DNA from: Zelonia costaricensis
Taxonomy: Eukaryota > Euglenozoa > Kinetoplastea > Trypanosomatida > Trypanosomatidae
Assembly: GCA_030849075.1 (NCBI GenBank)
Contig: JASAOO010003494.1
Coordinates: 1-64,000 of the forward strand
Length of the DNA: 64,000 nucleotides
Direction of reading: 5' to 3'
Shown: positions 37,839-47,390 of the stretch, piece by piece
Position numbering within the stretch: the first letter of the stretch is position 1
Layout: every line of letters starts with the position of its first letter
The notes under the pieces: generated by a model
What the model was told of the DNA's origin: nothing
What the model saw: only the letters and a program-made list of their open reading frames with translations
The model's database searches: none
Program-made: the position numbers and the translations under genes

Positions 37839-38636
37839 TCACTTCCGTGACTTCTCCACCTGGAGCACGTACTCCACAAAGTCGTCCATGGCGACCGGCC
37901 ATGAGTCCTCGTCGTCGTAGGCCTCGTAGTTGGTGAAGGACGCGAAGAGCACCAGCTGCGTCCACGTGTCGAGCGAGACACCCGACTGCTCCAACGCCGC
38001 CTTGCTCATCTTGCCACCGCCCTGCGACTTCTCATTGCGCGACGTGATGAAGTCAAGCCACTGATTGATGCGTGGGAAGCAGACGTACGCCGTGAACTTC
38101 CGGGCCTCCTCCTGCGGCTTGAACGACACCGGCGACGCCGTGAAGAAGCAGGACCACAGCTCCTTGGCGCTGTCCACGCGGTCGGACGCGTCGTTGCCCT
38201 TGAGACACCAGTTGTACAGGAACTGGTAGAACTTGCTGCGGCGGTCGGGGTCGCTGCGGATGGACTTGTTGAGGTCCACAACGGCGTTGTGTGCGGCGGC
38301 GAAGAGCGACGCGTAGCTGTTCTCGCGCGTGGGTGGTGCGGTGTTGCGGGGTAAGCTGCGCTGCAGCTCGGCAAGCCAGGCCACAAAGTGCTTCTCTGAG
38401 ATTTTGTAGATCTGCTTGGCCGACTCGTCGACGGCGTAGGCGAGAACGTAGAGCGACAGGTCCTCGAGGTTCAGGTGCGTCAGCGCAGAGAGCGCCTCGA
38501 AGTGGCCGATCTCGAGAAAGCGCTCGCCTGCCGCGTCGGCCGGGGCCGGAATTCGGCCGAAGATGAAGTCGAAGGCGTCCTGCGCCACGTTGGCCTTGGC
38601 CGGCTCGTTGCCCTTGGACAGCTTCAAGAAACCCAT
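37839..38636 (-). CDS. DCN1: DCN1-like cullin neddylation factor
   Basis: The 265-residue product carries a PONY/Cullin-binding domain over about residues 65-262, ending in the diagnostic segment SLDTWTQLVLFASF then DDEDSWPVAMDDFVEYV, which matches DCUN1 proteins. DCN1 works as a scaffold E3 that recruits Ubc12-NEDD8 to cullins and so activates SCF-type ubiquitin ligases. No UBA domain is seen at the N-terminus, and a short Lys-rich start (MGFLKLSKG) replaces it. The ATG lies nine bases after CTGTAG; the preceding in-frame codon is GTG. An insert of about 20 residues (RSLPRNTAPPTRENSYA) lies in the domain. Confidence 0.88.
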   Translation of the reverse strand: MGFLKLSKGNEPAKANVAQDAFDFIFGRIPAPADAAGERFLEIGHFEALSALTHLNLEDLSLYVLAYAVDESAKQIYKISEKHFVAWLAELQRSLPRNTAPPTRENSYASLFAAAHNAVVDLNKSIRSDPDRRSKFYQFLYNWCLKGNDASDRVDSAKELWSCFFTASPVSFKPQEEARKFTAYVCFPRINQWLDFITSRNEKSQGGGKMSKAALEQSGVSLDTWTQLVLFASFTNYEAYDDEDSWPVAMDDFVEYVLQVEKSRK

Positions 38637-39365
38637 CACGCCAAGCTACAGAGCAGGAGGAAGCAAAGAGAAGCAAAGAGGGAACCCCTCCGAAAGGCGA
38701 AACGCGTGGTTGGAGCGACTCGTGCGCGTGTACGTGTGTGCGTGCGGGGAATAGAGGAGGACGCAAGGCGCGGACACGAATGTGAGCAAGACTGCAAAGA
38801 AGACACACGAGATGCGTGTGTGCGTGTGCGTGTGCGGGGGAGAGAGCAGAAGGGTGGGGGTGGGTGGGAAGGGGTTTGCGTGTGCAGGGGGGGGGCCGTC
38901 TGGTGGCGCGGCGACAGTGGTGCGTGTGTCAGAAGGGGCGCAGGCCTCCACGGAGGTGCCACCTTGTGCTGCCACGCAAGGGTTCACCGATGAAGCTGAG
39001 AAGCTAGGGCGTAGTCGCAGAGGGTGGCAGCGGAGGGAGTGGAGGGGAGAGGACAGGACCGGAGGCAACACAAGAGCGTCTGGGAGAGGAGGAGGAGGAG
39101 GAGGGGGAGAGGAGAGAGGGGGCGGGCAGTCGCGACGGAGGGCAGCCTTAAGACAAGACCTCGGGAGCGGTTCAGGGTGCGCTGTTCCTTCATTTTCCCG
39201 TGTCACAAACCACTTGAGCCTTTTCTTTGTTTCCGTTAATCGCCGAAGTCCGTTTAGTGCGCGCAACTGGAGTTCTGAAACAGACACGCTCACCGCATGC
39301 GCCGTCAGTGAATGGAAGCAGAGAGACACACAGGCACACACGCCAGCACAGCCGTCAGACGAGGC
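38637..39365. other. Intergenic, 88-aa gene / DCN1-like
   Basis: GT tracts lie near 38814-38836 and a G-rich + strand patch near 38884-38900 and 39087-39122. No gene is seen. Confidence 0.65.
38646..38685 (-). promoter_or_regulatory. 3' trans-splice acceptor, DCN1-like gene
   Basis: A minus-strand tract of TTTGCTTCTC-type pyrimidines ends in GCTCTGTAG with AG at 38647-38646. The predicted 5' UTR is nine bases. Confidence 0.7.
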
Positions 39366-39632
39366 TCACCGGTTTGTGATGTGGCGCATGCGGGTCGGGT
39401 CTGTGCGCTTGACGCAGTCGCACACCGTGTGAATGTTGCACTTCCGCTCGCCCGTCTTGACCCACTTCCCGCCCTTGCCCTGCTTGACATCGAAGGCGAC
39501 GTTGCGGGAGCTGACCATTTTGAGGTCGCCCCGCTTGTGCTTGATCTTGCCCTTGTTGGTCAGCTTGCGCGGCCGGTCCGCCATCGCGAGCTTCCGCTTC
39601 TGCTTTGGTGCCTTCTTGGTGCGCTTGCCCAT
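39366..39632 (-). CDS. Small basic conserved protein, 88 aa
   Basis: The product is very basic, starting MGKRTKKAPKQKRKLAMADR, with a Cys/His group near the end (KCNIHTVCDCVKRTD). It has no signal peptide, membrane segment or low complexity. Codons have the high G/C third position of its neighbours. Size and charge fit a ribosomal, ribosome-biogenesis or nucleolar protein, but I recognise no family. The 5' side is unusual: after the acceptor TTCTCAG at 39678-39677 the leader would contain C10, then A16, then G before the ATG. It is the only gene between DCN1-like and the helical protein. Confidence 0.75.
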   Translation of the reverse strand: MGKRTKKAPKQKRKLAMADRPRKLTNKGKIKHKRGDLKMVSSRNVAFDVKQGKGGKWVKTGERKCNIHTVCDCVKRTDPTRMRHITNR

Positions 39633-39660
39633 CTTTTTTTTTTTTTTTTAGGGGGGGGGG
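39633..39660 (-). repeat. C10-T-A16-G homopolymer leader before the 88-aa ORF
   Basis: On the + strand there are 16 T (39634-39649), one A and 10 G (39651-39660). On the transcribed strand this is a poly(C) then poly(A) block ending one base before the ATG at 39632. The preceding acceptor is TTCTCAG at 39677-39678, so the block would lie inside a 44-base 5' UTR. Confidence 0.85.
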
Positions 39661-39676
39661 TTGTTTGTCGTGTGTG

Positions 39677-39694
39677 CTGAGAAGCGGAGAAAAG
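39677..39694 (-). promoter_or_regulatory. 3' trans-splice acceptor, 88-aa gene
   Basis: The minus strand reads CTTTTCTCCGCTTCTCAG with AG at 39678-39677, a standard short tract plus CAG. It places the homopolymer block inside the mature 5' UTR. Confidence 0.65.
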
Positions 39695-40165
39695 ACGCGC
39701 ACTGCGCTTGTTGTTTGTGTGTTCAGGTTACTGTGCCGCCATGAGAGGTGGAGTGCAGGAGGGTGGATGCAACTTTCATAGGGACATCGCATCGGCACTC
39801 AAGCCGGCGCGTGGAGCGGCGTCGTGTGCGAGCTAATGTGGCGTCTTCACAGAAAGAGTTGCTTCTTGGCCGCTGCTTTCCTTCGCGGAGCAACTTGCGT
39901 CTCATGTCGCGAGGATCGACTACACCATCTCTTGCTTGTATTGTCTTCCGCGCTCGCCAAGTGGTGGCGTCCTGTGAATCGCAAATTCCTGCGGTGAGAA
40001 CGCTCGGCGTGTTCTTCACCTCCCGTTCTCGACGGCAACGCCAACGATACCAGTAGTAAGGAGGGAGGGAGTGAGAGCAGTGTGTGTGTGTGCGTTGATT
40101 TGGGAGCGTGCGATGCGAGTCCACCCGTCTGACTCTGTCGCCGTGTGAGTTCGGCAACCCGACCG

Positions 40166-42151
40166 CTAATGCGAGGCGGCAAACTGCAGGAGTCGCATGG
40201 CGTCGGGCTGGTCGGCACACAGCTGCACACAATCGCAGCACCGTGTCAGCTGCTCCCCGTCGAGGTCGTACCGCCGCGTCCACAAGTTGGCGAGGAGCAG
40301 GCGGATGGCGTTCTGCTGCCGGGGACCCGTGCGGCCGAGGCGCAGCAGTGCCTGTAGCGTCTGCATCAAGTCCCCAACCGTCATGTCGGCCGAGTGCGCC
40401 TCAACGGCGGCACACAGCGGCTCCAGCCGATGCGACTCCTCCTGCGACGCCTCGGCAAATGTGGCCGCGACGCGCGTGACAACCTTGGCCAGCGTGGCCG
40501 GGGCGCGTTGGGTGGTCGTGCGCAGGTGCTGCGGCTTGATCTGCTCCGCCAGCTCCAGCACCCGCTCCTTCGGCACGGTCGCCCACGTGCGCAGGAGCAC
40601 CTCGACAGGGTTCTCGTCCGACCCAAGCCGCGGCGCGCGGGGAATGCGTGGGTGGTCGCGGATGCCGCAGTGCAGCAGTGCGTTCATGACGTACGGGCCC
40701 TCGTGCGGCTCGATCTCTTTCAGCTTCTCTGCCGTGATGGCAATCGACCGCTCCACCTTGGAGCTCCACGCTGGCTGCAGCTCCGCCGGCACCTGCTCCC
40801 GCGTCACCCCGCCCACCGCGTAGAGCAGCTTGCACCGCTCCGCTGTCGTGAGGCGACCGATGCTGCGTCGCGTCTGACGCGCCGTCATCAGCTTGAACTT
40901 GGGGTGGCGGATGTCGAGGCAGCAGAGACCGTGACCAACGTCGATGTACCACTGCGGCGGCAGCTGGTATTCGCTCGGGTCGTTGAGCGGGTCGGCGATG
41001 GCGCGGCGCGTGCTGGACGAGATCCGGTGCGCTGCGCCGCTTTCGGATGGGCTAGCGCGACGCTGTGAGTTGCGCGGCTCCGAGTGCGGCGGTCGCGCGT
41101 GTGAGGTGCGCAAGGCGTGGAGGAAGATGCCGTTTATCAGCCGCAGCTCACTCGATGGCGGCTGCCGCAGCATCGCGAGCCCCAGCACGTGCTGCCGCAC
41201 CGCCTCGGCGTTGCACTTTTCTGCCTGCACAAGGCTCGAGAAGAACTTCTGGTGGACGTGGCGGTGCTGCAGGGTGCCGAGGTGGTAGACGACCTGGCAG
41301 AGCTGCTGGCTTGAGAGGAGGGCGTGCTGGGTGAAGAGGGCGTCGCAGCTGCGGTTGCACAGCTCAGCGTCGTACAGGCCCGTCTGCGCCATGGTCGCCA
41401 AACTCATCCCCGCATCGGTGCGCGAGAGCTCCATCTCGCGCAGCGCCGCTAGCAGCCCGCGGGCGCCGAAGCACCGCTGCATCTTGGCCTCCATCTGAAT
41501 CTTCGCCTTAGCCGGCAGCAGCCCGTTCCTGTCGGCGCCGGCAGCGCGGAAGTGGAAGCCCTTCCCATGCACGCGGCTCGTCGCCTCGATGAGGGACAGC
41601 ACGTTGAGCGGCGTCGCCGTCCGCTGCGGCAGCGACCAAAGCTGCATCGCCTGCCGGTACACCGGCATGAGGAACGCGTCAAAGCGCCGCGCTGGTGGTC
41701 GCAAGGACACCGCCGCCGCGCTCGAGTCTTTGCCAGGCGTGTGGTGCACTGGCAGCGCCGCCAGCTCGAGCAGGCGCGCCTGGCAGTCATCCAAGGTGCT
41801 GAGGGAGCGGAGAAGGGAGCAGAGCTCGCTGAGGTGCACGCACGCACCGACGTTGCCGCCCTCATCGTACTGCGTCGTGAGATTCGCGCAGAAGTCCAAC
41901 GCCTCCAGCGCCGACAGCACGTCCTCGTCCGGCACAAAGCGCAGCACCGTCGCGCAGGACCGCAGCAGTTTCGGCACCAGCGCGGTGATCTCGCGCGACA
42001 CGGAGGAGGGCAACTCGAGGGTGGGCAGCTGATCTCGTAGAAGCTGCACACCCTCGTGTGCGAGCAGCAGAGGGGAGGCCCGGCGCTGCAGCAGCTCTAC
42101 CTGGATGCGGGACAGCTCTGTGCACAGCCCTGAAAGGCGCGACGTCGCCAT
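40166..42151 (-). CDS. Conserved hypothetical, all-helical (possible RNA/organelle factor)
   Basis: I do not recognise this 661-residue protein. It is predicted all-helical with repeated Leu-rich helix pairs, for example LCQVVYHLGTLQHRHVHQKFF and LMQTLQALLRLGRTGPRQQ, a pattern like FASTK/RAP-type or other kinetoplastid mitochondrial RNA-processing repeats. No RAP or PPR motif can be asserted. A basic low-complexity insert lies near residues 340-385 (PHSEPRNSQRR). The N-terminus (MATSRLSGLCTELSRIQVELLQRR) lacks early acids and could be a weak mitochondrial signal. The start is two bases after a GCGAG acceptor that follows a very long C/T tract. Confidence 0.7.
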   Translation of the reverse strand: MATSRLSGLCTELSRIQVELLQRRASPLLLAHEGVQLLRDQLPTLELPSSVSREITALVPKLLRSCATVLRFVPDEDVLSALEALDFCANLTTQYDEGGNVGACVHLSELCSLLRSLSTLDDCQARLLELAALPVHHTPGKDSSAAAVSLRPPARRFDAFLMPVYRQAMQLWSLPQRTATPLNVLSLIEATSRVHGKGFHFRAAGADRNGLLPAKAKIQMEAKMQRCFGARGLLAALREMELSRTDAGMSLATMAQTGLYDAELCNRSCDALFTQHALLSSQQLCQVVYHLGTLQHRHVHQKFFSSLVQAEKCNAEAVRQHVLGLAMLRQPPSSELRLINGIFLHALRTSHARPPHSEPRNSQRRASPSESGAAHRISSSTRRAIADPLNDPSEYQLPPQWYIDVGHGLCCLDIRHPKFKLMTARQTRRSIGRLTTAERCKLLYAVGGVTREQVPAELQPAWSSKVERSIAITAEKLKEIEPHEGPYVMNALLHCGIRDHPRIPRAPRLGSDENPVEVLLRTWATVPKERVLELAEQIKPQHLRTTTQRAPATLAKVVTRVAATFAEASQEESHRLEPLCAAVEAHSADMTVGDLMQTLQALLRLGRTGPRQQNAIRLLLANLWTRRYDLDGEQLTRCCDCVQLCADQPDAMRLLQFAASH

Positions 42152-42153
42152 GG

Positions 42154-42235
42154 CTCGCGTGCGTGCGTCGCAGGGAGGGGGTGGGGGGGGGGGGAAGAGC
42201 GAAGGGGTGGAGGAGGAAGCGGGGTGAACGATGTG
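42154..42235 (-). promoter_or_regulatory. 3' trans-splice acceptor, helical protein gene
   Basis: A long C/T tract on the minus strand (about 42175-42230) is followed by GCACGCGAG with AG at 42155-42154, then CC and the ATG at 42151. The predicted 5' UTR is two bases. Confidence 0.55.
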
Positions 42236-42728
42236 AAGCGTCAGCACCGCTGCGTCGAAACCATCACCTCGCCTCCTCGCCGCACTTGGGTGCACCAAAG
42301 GCGTACAAAGAGGCTTCTGCGACTGGTGCTCGGCAGGTGTCAAGTCGAGGAACGGAGAGAGAGGAGGGGACGTGTGGCTCGGCGCAAAAGGTGGAATGAA
42401 CGTCAGGTACGAGTGGCACCTGAGAGGCCCGCGCAGGCACCGCGCGCAGGCACCACACCGTCGCAGCTGCGTCGCTCATCGCACCGGTAGGAGTGTGAGT
42501 CTTTCAAACGGGCGTCGCTGACTTGACTCGCGCTGCTGGCAACACGGCAGCTTCTTTTTTTTTTTCTAGTGACGTCTCCCCTCTCCCGTCTCGCACAGAG
42601 GCGAGTCCCACGCTGAGGAATCCTCCTCACCTTCTTCACTTTTGTGTCGTTCTCTCCTCGCTCACGCGAATGGAAAGCATGAACGGAGCGTGTCGGCACA
42701 GGAGGCACCGGGACGGAGAGGGGAGAGG

Positions 42729-42753
42729 GTGTGTGTGTGTGTGTGTGTGTGTG
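42729..42753. repeat. (GT)n microsatellite
   Basis: About 12 GT units, uninterrupted; it is CA on the transcribed strand, in the 3' flank of the coiled-coil protein gene. Confidence 0.85.
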
Positions 42754-42827
42754 CGTGCGCCATGGAAGCGGCTTGGCTAGCAGCCAGTACAACTTCTCAG
42801 CATCTGCGTGTGGCGTCGCCGGCGCCG

Positions 42828-44894
42828 TCATGACGCTTCGGCCGCCGAGTTGGACGCCACGCTCTGCTGACTCACACTGGCGGCGTTCAAGTCGTAGCCG
42901 TAGTAGTACCCACCCGCCGCAATCGACCCGCGCCGGCTCGCTGACGAGGCCACCAGCGAGGCGCTCTGCGGGCTCTGGTGCGGCGTCGCGGACTGGGAGA
43001 GGGGCGAGCCGCCGCCGGCTATGTCCTGCTGCCGCGGCGTCCTGCCGTGGGACGAGTACTGCAGCGAGTACGCCGCGAAGCTGTACGCGTCCTGGCTCTG
43101 GGAGCGGGAGGGGTCGCCGTGCGGCGGCGGGGACACGAGCCCCGCCCCACGCGCCTCCTGCGACGACGTCGTCTCGGAGTAGTTGTGGAAGCTGGAGTCC
43201 TGGTGCATTGCTGGTGCGGCCTGCCGCCGCGACGGCGGTGGGCGGAAGACGGCGTTGTCGGACGAGGAGGACGTGGAGGAGGTGCCGGTCGGCGCGATGG
43301 GGCGGGTGCCGGGGAGCATCTCGCTGCGCGCCGGCACCGCCGCGTAGGGGCCAGACAGGGAGGCGGCGAGGGCGGCAGCACGCTTGTCGTTGGGTGCCGC
43401 CGGCGGCGGTGGTGGGCCAGTGAGGGCGTGCACGCCGATGGGCTGCCGGGCACCGAGGATGAGGCCAGCCTTGAAGGGGCTTGGCTTGGTGGTGGACTGC
43501 AGCGCCGACTGCAGCTGCGCCGCCTCCCCGTCGGAGCTGTCGTCAGAGCTGCTCGACGACGCGGACGCCGCTGCGCGGGGCGTCGGCGACAGTGCGCTCG
43601 TCTGATGTGGCAGATGCTTGCTGCTCTGCTGCGTGACAGTCGACTCGAGCGGAAGCGCTTGTGGGGACGACAGACTGACCCGCGAGGCACGCAGCGCCGA
43701 GACCGGGTCGTCAGCCACGTGGCTCATCGCTGGAGAGTTGAAGGCCGACGGCAGGGCGCCGTAGCTGTACGCGCCGTACTCGCTGTGCACGAGGCTGTTC
43801 GAGACGCTGGCGGGGAGGGCGGCGCCGGAGTACAGGGAGCCGGGCTTGCTTGACACCGGCGACGCCGACATCTGCACCGGCGCTTTTGAGGGCGCTTGCC
43901 TCAGCTTGCTGGACACCAGGCTAGTGGAGGGCAAGCTCTGCGACGCGGCAGCCGCCAGCTCCGCCGCGATCGTCTCCTTGGGCGCGACGATCGACACGGT
44001 GGTCGCGTTCATGACGTACTTGCGCCGCGCACTCGACGTCATCGGCGATGCCGTGGTCGGGCTGAACTGCGGCTTGGCCATCGGCATCACGTTGCTGCTG
44101 TCGGAGGAGTCGCTCTGCTCGGTGGCCGCCTCGCGCTGCCGCTGAGCTCGCAGTCGCTCCAGCACCGACGCCGAACCGGGCTCCGCGCCGACGGCCCCCG
44201 CGGCGGCCCCCTCGCCGCTGCTGTGCCGTCCGGCCGCAACGGAGTCGACTCCCACGCGAGACGCGCTGTCGGCCTCCACGGCGAACGTAGGCACTTTTAT
44301 TTGGGCCGTCACCCTCGTTGCCGCGTGTGACGCAGAGGCCGGGGTGCGGTCGGCGTGCTGCGCCTGCGGAGCGGGTGCACCGGCGACGGGCGATGCGGTG
44401 TGCAGCGGCGCTTCGCCGTCGGTGGAGTCGGAGGCGGAGGCGGACGGCGCGCTCGAGGTCGCGGAGGCCTGCGACGAAGAAGAGGACGAGGCACGCCGCT
44501 TCTCGCGGCTGCTGCTGCTGGCCTTGGTGGGCTTGTGGTCCTCCTGACGTGACCGACGCTGTTGCCGCCGAGAGCGTGATGCTCCCCTGCTCGTACGCCG
44601 CTCCTCTTCACGTTGATGCTGCTGCTGCTGCTGCTGCGCGAGGAGCAGCTGGACGAGCGGAAGGATTTGCTTGTACGAGTCGACAGTGGCTTGCAGGTCG
44701 TGCGGTGGTGCGGCCGCTGTGCCTGTGTGAGCCACAGCGGGCGCCGCGCGCAGCGGGTCGACATGCACCGCAGCGCTGTCGCTCCGCGGCGCGGGGGCCT
44801 CCATAACCTGCGTGACGCGGTGCACCATGAGGCGCAGCCGCGTCACCTCCGCGCTGAGGGCCTCGACCTCCTGCTCAAGGATATCCATATACAT
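42828..44894 (-). CDS. Low-complexity Ser/Ala-rich protein with N-terminal coiled coil
   Basis: I do not recognise this 688-residue protein. A short coiled-coil helix opens it (MYMDILEQEVEALSAEVTR, residues 1-35), followed by a polyQ patch near residue 90, a basic Arg/Ser segment and then long Ser/Ala/Pro-rich regions with scattered phosphorylation-like S/T-P sites. A Tyr-rich tail ends the protein (GGYYYGYD). Such proteins in trypanosomatids are often cytoskeletal or RNA-granule components, but that is only a possibility. The ATG at 44894 is chosen because the upstream in-frame codon is GTG. A start at 44888 (MDILEQ) is equally possible. Confidence 0.65.
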   Translation of the reverse strand: MYMDILEQEVEALSAEVTRLRLMVHRVTQVMEAPAPRSDSAAVHVDPLRAAPAVAHTGTAAAPPHDLQATVDSYKQILPLVQLLLAQQQQQQHQREEERRTSRGASRSRRQQRRSRQEDHKPTKASSSSREKRRASSSSSSQASATSSAPSASASDSTDGEAPLHTASPVAGAPAPQAQHADRTPASASHAATRVTAQIKVPTFAVEADSASRVGVDSVAAGRHSSGEGAAAGAVGAEPGSASVLERLRAQRQREAATEQSDSSDSSNVMPMAKPQFSPTTASPMTSSARRKYVMNATTVSIVAPKETIAAELAAAASQSLPSTSLVSSKLRQAPSKAPVQMSASPVSSKPGSLYSGAALPASVSNSLVHSEYGAYSYGALPSAFNSPAMSHVADDPVSALRASRVSLSSPQALPLESTVTQQSSKHLPHQTSALSPTPRAAASASSSSSDDSSDGEAAQLQSALQSTTKPSPFKAGLILGARQPIGVHALTGPPPPPAAPNDKRAAALAASLSGPYAAVPARSEMLPGTRPIAPTGTSSTSSSSDNAVFRPPPSRRQAAPAMHQDSSFHNYSETTSSQEARGAGLVSPPPHGDPSRSQSQDAYSFAAYSLQYSSHGRTPRQQDIAGGGSPLSQSATPHQSPQSASLVASSASRRGSIAAGGYYYGYDLNAASVSQQSVASNSAAEAS

Positions 44895-46106
44895 GGCGAC
44901 GCAGAGCTTGTGTAGGTGTGGGCTGGGTGTGGGTGTCGCCACGGGTACGGCGAGCGAGGATTTGTGGTTCCCGTTCTTGATCTATGAGAGCGGATCGGCG
45001 TCTAGCTTGTCTATGACGTTGCTTCTGCGTGCGTGTATTGTGTGCGCTCGTGAAAATCGGTGCCGCTTCGATGGAAAGAGGAGAAGGTGGATGAGAGAGA
45101 GAAAGAAAGAGGCCGAGTCTCGTGAGAAAAAAACTTCGCCACTTGTGAACTAGGGACAAGTCAGCCAAAAGTCTCCTCCGCGTCACCAAAAAAAAAGGGC
45201 GAGCAGAGAACATGGGGATTTGTGCACGCAGCGTGGTGCTCGGCGCTCAAGTGGTGCCGCAGCTGCCAGCGGTGAGAGGCCCACCAGCTGTTTCATGATG
45301 TCGCTCGTCACAATGGTAGATGCTTCTTTTCTTCTTTTCTCGTCCTCGAGAACCTCAAGTGCTAGCACGATTACTGAAAGGCTGTCAGAGCAGCCAGGCC
45401 GAGTGATGGGCAGGTTCATCACCGGCGCAATAACAAACAAACAGCCACGGTGAGCACGTGCGAAGTCAAGAACGGAAAAAAAAGGTGAAGAAGGAGAGGC
45501 GTGAAAACTGCGTTGTCGCACTCAGAAACGCGTCAACGCACGCACGCACGCACGCACACATACACACACACACACACATACAGAAACACACAAGCGCGTA
45601 CCAAAAAAACAGAAAAACGAGAGAGAGCCACTGACGGAAAGGGAACAAGAAAAGAAAGCCGGCCGACAAAAGCGGAACGGTAACGGCACGGTCAGCGATG
45701 ATGGAAAGAGAGCCAAGGGGGGGGGGGGTGATGGTCAGGGGAGGGAAGGGGAAGGGGAGAAGGAGCCAACTCTCAAAAGGAGGAAGTGCGGTCGAACGCA
45801 AAGGGCGAAGATCGAACCCGAAGACAGCGAAGGGAAACGCACCAGGAGTACAACAGAGCCACGAAGACAAGTGCGAGTGACCGATAGGTAATAGAAAAGG
45901 AAAAGCAAAAATGAACAGCGACGACGAGAGGAAAGTGGCACTTGCATTAGAGCCGTGGCCAGGGCAGTATGGACCACAGCAGGGAGACGCCCGCCCCTCT
46001 CTCTCGGTGTCCATCAATACGAGCAAGCGCGCCGCACACGAAGTGACGTGAAAGCACGGTATGGAGCGAATCCCACCCACAAGCCTACGAGTACAATCGG
46101 GTAGCT
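44895..46106. other. Intergenic, M20 peptidase / coiled-coil protein
   Basis: About 1.2 kb. Contains ACGC then CA repeats at 45537-45579, a G11-type run at 45718-45728 and an A9 run at 45187-45195. Minus-strand open frames here have hydrophobic UTR-like composition (e.g. 45466-46149) and are not called. Confidence 0.6.
45537..45579. repeat. ACGC/CA compound microsatellite
   Basis: Tandem ACGC units followed by CA dinucleotides broken by one TA; it is non-coding and lies in the M20 peptidase 3' flank. Confidence 0.85.
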
Positions 46107-47309
46107 TTACAGGTGAGACTCCAGCGGCTGCGCTGTCTTGGTACAGCAAGCCACGAGCCGCTTCGTGAGCTGCACGCAGGCCAGCAGGTCACGGACGGCG
46201 GTGTACTCATTCGCTTCGTGGGCCCCGGCCGTGCCGGGCCCGATGATAACCGTTGGAATGCCCAGCTCCTCTTGAAAGAAGCCAGCCTCGGTCGTGCCGT
46301 TGCCCTTGACCACCTTGTAGTCGCTCATCAGCTTCCGCGCCAGCCGCGTGAAAGGGGCGTCCTCCTTGGCGTTGAAGGCGGGGCAGAAGCAAAACGCATC
46401 CAGCTCTACTGCAGCTTCGGCGTACTCCTCCCGCATCGCCGGCAGCACCACCTCTGCAAGGTACTGGCGGATGCGTGCGTCGACGCTCATGGCAACCTTG
46501 GTGTCGGCGATGCGGATGTTAAACTCGAAGGTGCATTCGGCCGGAACGGTGTTGACGGCGTTGCCGCCGGCAATGAGGTTTGTCGACATCGGGGAAAAGG
46601 GGCAGCCGTAGCTCGCGTCGCGGGTGTCATGGTCCCGCACGTCCTTGGCGATCTCGCGGATCTTCGTGATGATCTGCGCGGCGTACTCGATGGCGTTGCA
46701 GCTCGTGTTCATGAGCGCCATCGACGAGTGAATCGCCTTGCCTTTTACGGTGCACCGCCACACGCGGTGCCCCTTGTTGCCCGTCTGCACTTGCATGCCA
46801 CCGTCGCCAACGAGGCAGGCATCGGCGGTGATGCCGTGCTGCTTCATGTAGTCGATCAGAACCGGTATGCCGACGCAGCCGAGCTCCTCGTCGTAGGAGA
46901 AGGCGAGGTGCACCGGCTTCGCCCGCTTCGTCGCCAGGAAGGTCGGCACGAGCGCCAGTGCCACCGCCAGGAAGCCCTTCATGTCGCACGTGCCGCGGCC
47001 GTACAGCTTGCCGTCCTTTTCCACGAGGTGGAACGGGTCGCTGTTCCACTTCTGTCCAAGCACCGACACCACGTCGGTGTGGCCGGAGAGGATGATGCCA
47101 CCGGTGGTCACGCCGTTTTCGCCGGGCAGCGTGCAGAACAGGTGCGCCTTGTCCCTGTCCGCGTTGTACACGAGCTGCACCCTTTGCCGAATGGCCTCCA
47201 GGTAGTCACGGACATAGTAGACAAGCGCCAGATTCGACTTGGTGCACGTCGTGTCGAAGCTGACGAGCTTCGCCAGCCACTGTTTCGCGCTTTTGGGGTA
47301 CGTCGCCAT
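46107..47309 (-). CDS. M20/ArgE-family metallopeptidase
   Basis: The 400-residue product has the M20 pattern: LSGHTDVV (His near 78, Asp 80), GRGTCDMKG (Asp near 111, bridging metal), YDEELG (catalytic/metal Glu pair near 144-145), a dimerisation domain about 180-290, and a C-terminal GTTEAGFFQEELGIP...GAHEANEY metal His. Size is usual for acetylornithine deacetylase/carboxypeptidase-type members. Such enzymes cleave N-acyl amino acids or dipeptides using Zn or Co. No signal peptide is present, so it should be cytosolic. The start ATG (MATYPK) lies 21 bases after CCGCAG. Trypanosomatids annotate this as acetylornithine deacetylase-like; they lack a complete arginine pathway, so the true substrate is uncertain. 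Confidence 0.87.
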   Translation of the reverse strand: MATYPKSAKQWLAKLVSFDTTCTKSNLALVYYVRDYLEAIRQRVQLVYNADRDKAHLFCTLPGENGVTTGGIILSGHTDVVSVLGQKWNSDPFHLVEKDGKLYGRGTCDMKGFLAVALALVPTFLATKRAKPVHLAFSYDEELGCVGIPVLIDYMKQHGITADACLVGDGGMQVQTGNKGHRVWRCTVKGKAIHSSMALMNTSCNAIEYAAQIITKIREIAKDVRDHDTRDASYGCPFSPMSTNLIAGGNAVNTVPAECTFEFNIRIADTKVAMSVDARIRQYLAEVVLPAMREEYAEAAVELDAFCFCPAFNAKEDAPFTRLARKLMSDYKVVKGNGTTEAGFFQEELGIPTVIIGPGTAGAHEANEYTAVRDLLACVQLTKRLVACCTKTAQPLESHL

Positions 47310-47330
47310 TGGAGAGAGGGTCGCGCGACA

Positions 47331-47390
47331 CTGCGGTGTTTTTGATGGTGAGGGAAACGAAGAAGAAGAAAAAGAGGAAAAGCAAAGACG
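47331..47390 (-). promoter_or_regulatory. 3' trans-splice acceptor, M20 gene
   Basis: The minus-strand tract TTTTCCTCTTTTTCTTCTTC is followed by CACCGCAG with AG at 47332-47331. The predicted 5' UTR is 21 bases. Confidence 0.7.

Larger units (their letters stand above)
39633..40165. other. Intergenic, helical protein / 88-aa gene
   Basis: It holds the homopolymer leader and acceptor of the 88-aa gene and a short GT run at 40080-40091. No further gene is seen. Confidence 0.65.
42152..42827. other. Intergenic, coiled-coil protein / helical protein
   Basis: A GT microsatellite lies at 42729-42753, T-rich + strand bases near 42552-42566, and the acceptor tract at 42154-42235. No gene is seen. 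Confidence 0.65.

Noticed and set aside
45466..46149. 227-codon minus-strand frame
   Set aside because: Rich in Phe/Leu/Cys from pyrimidine tracts and GT repeats; lies in UTR, overlaps the M20 stop, and shows no protein-like segments.
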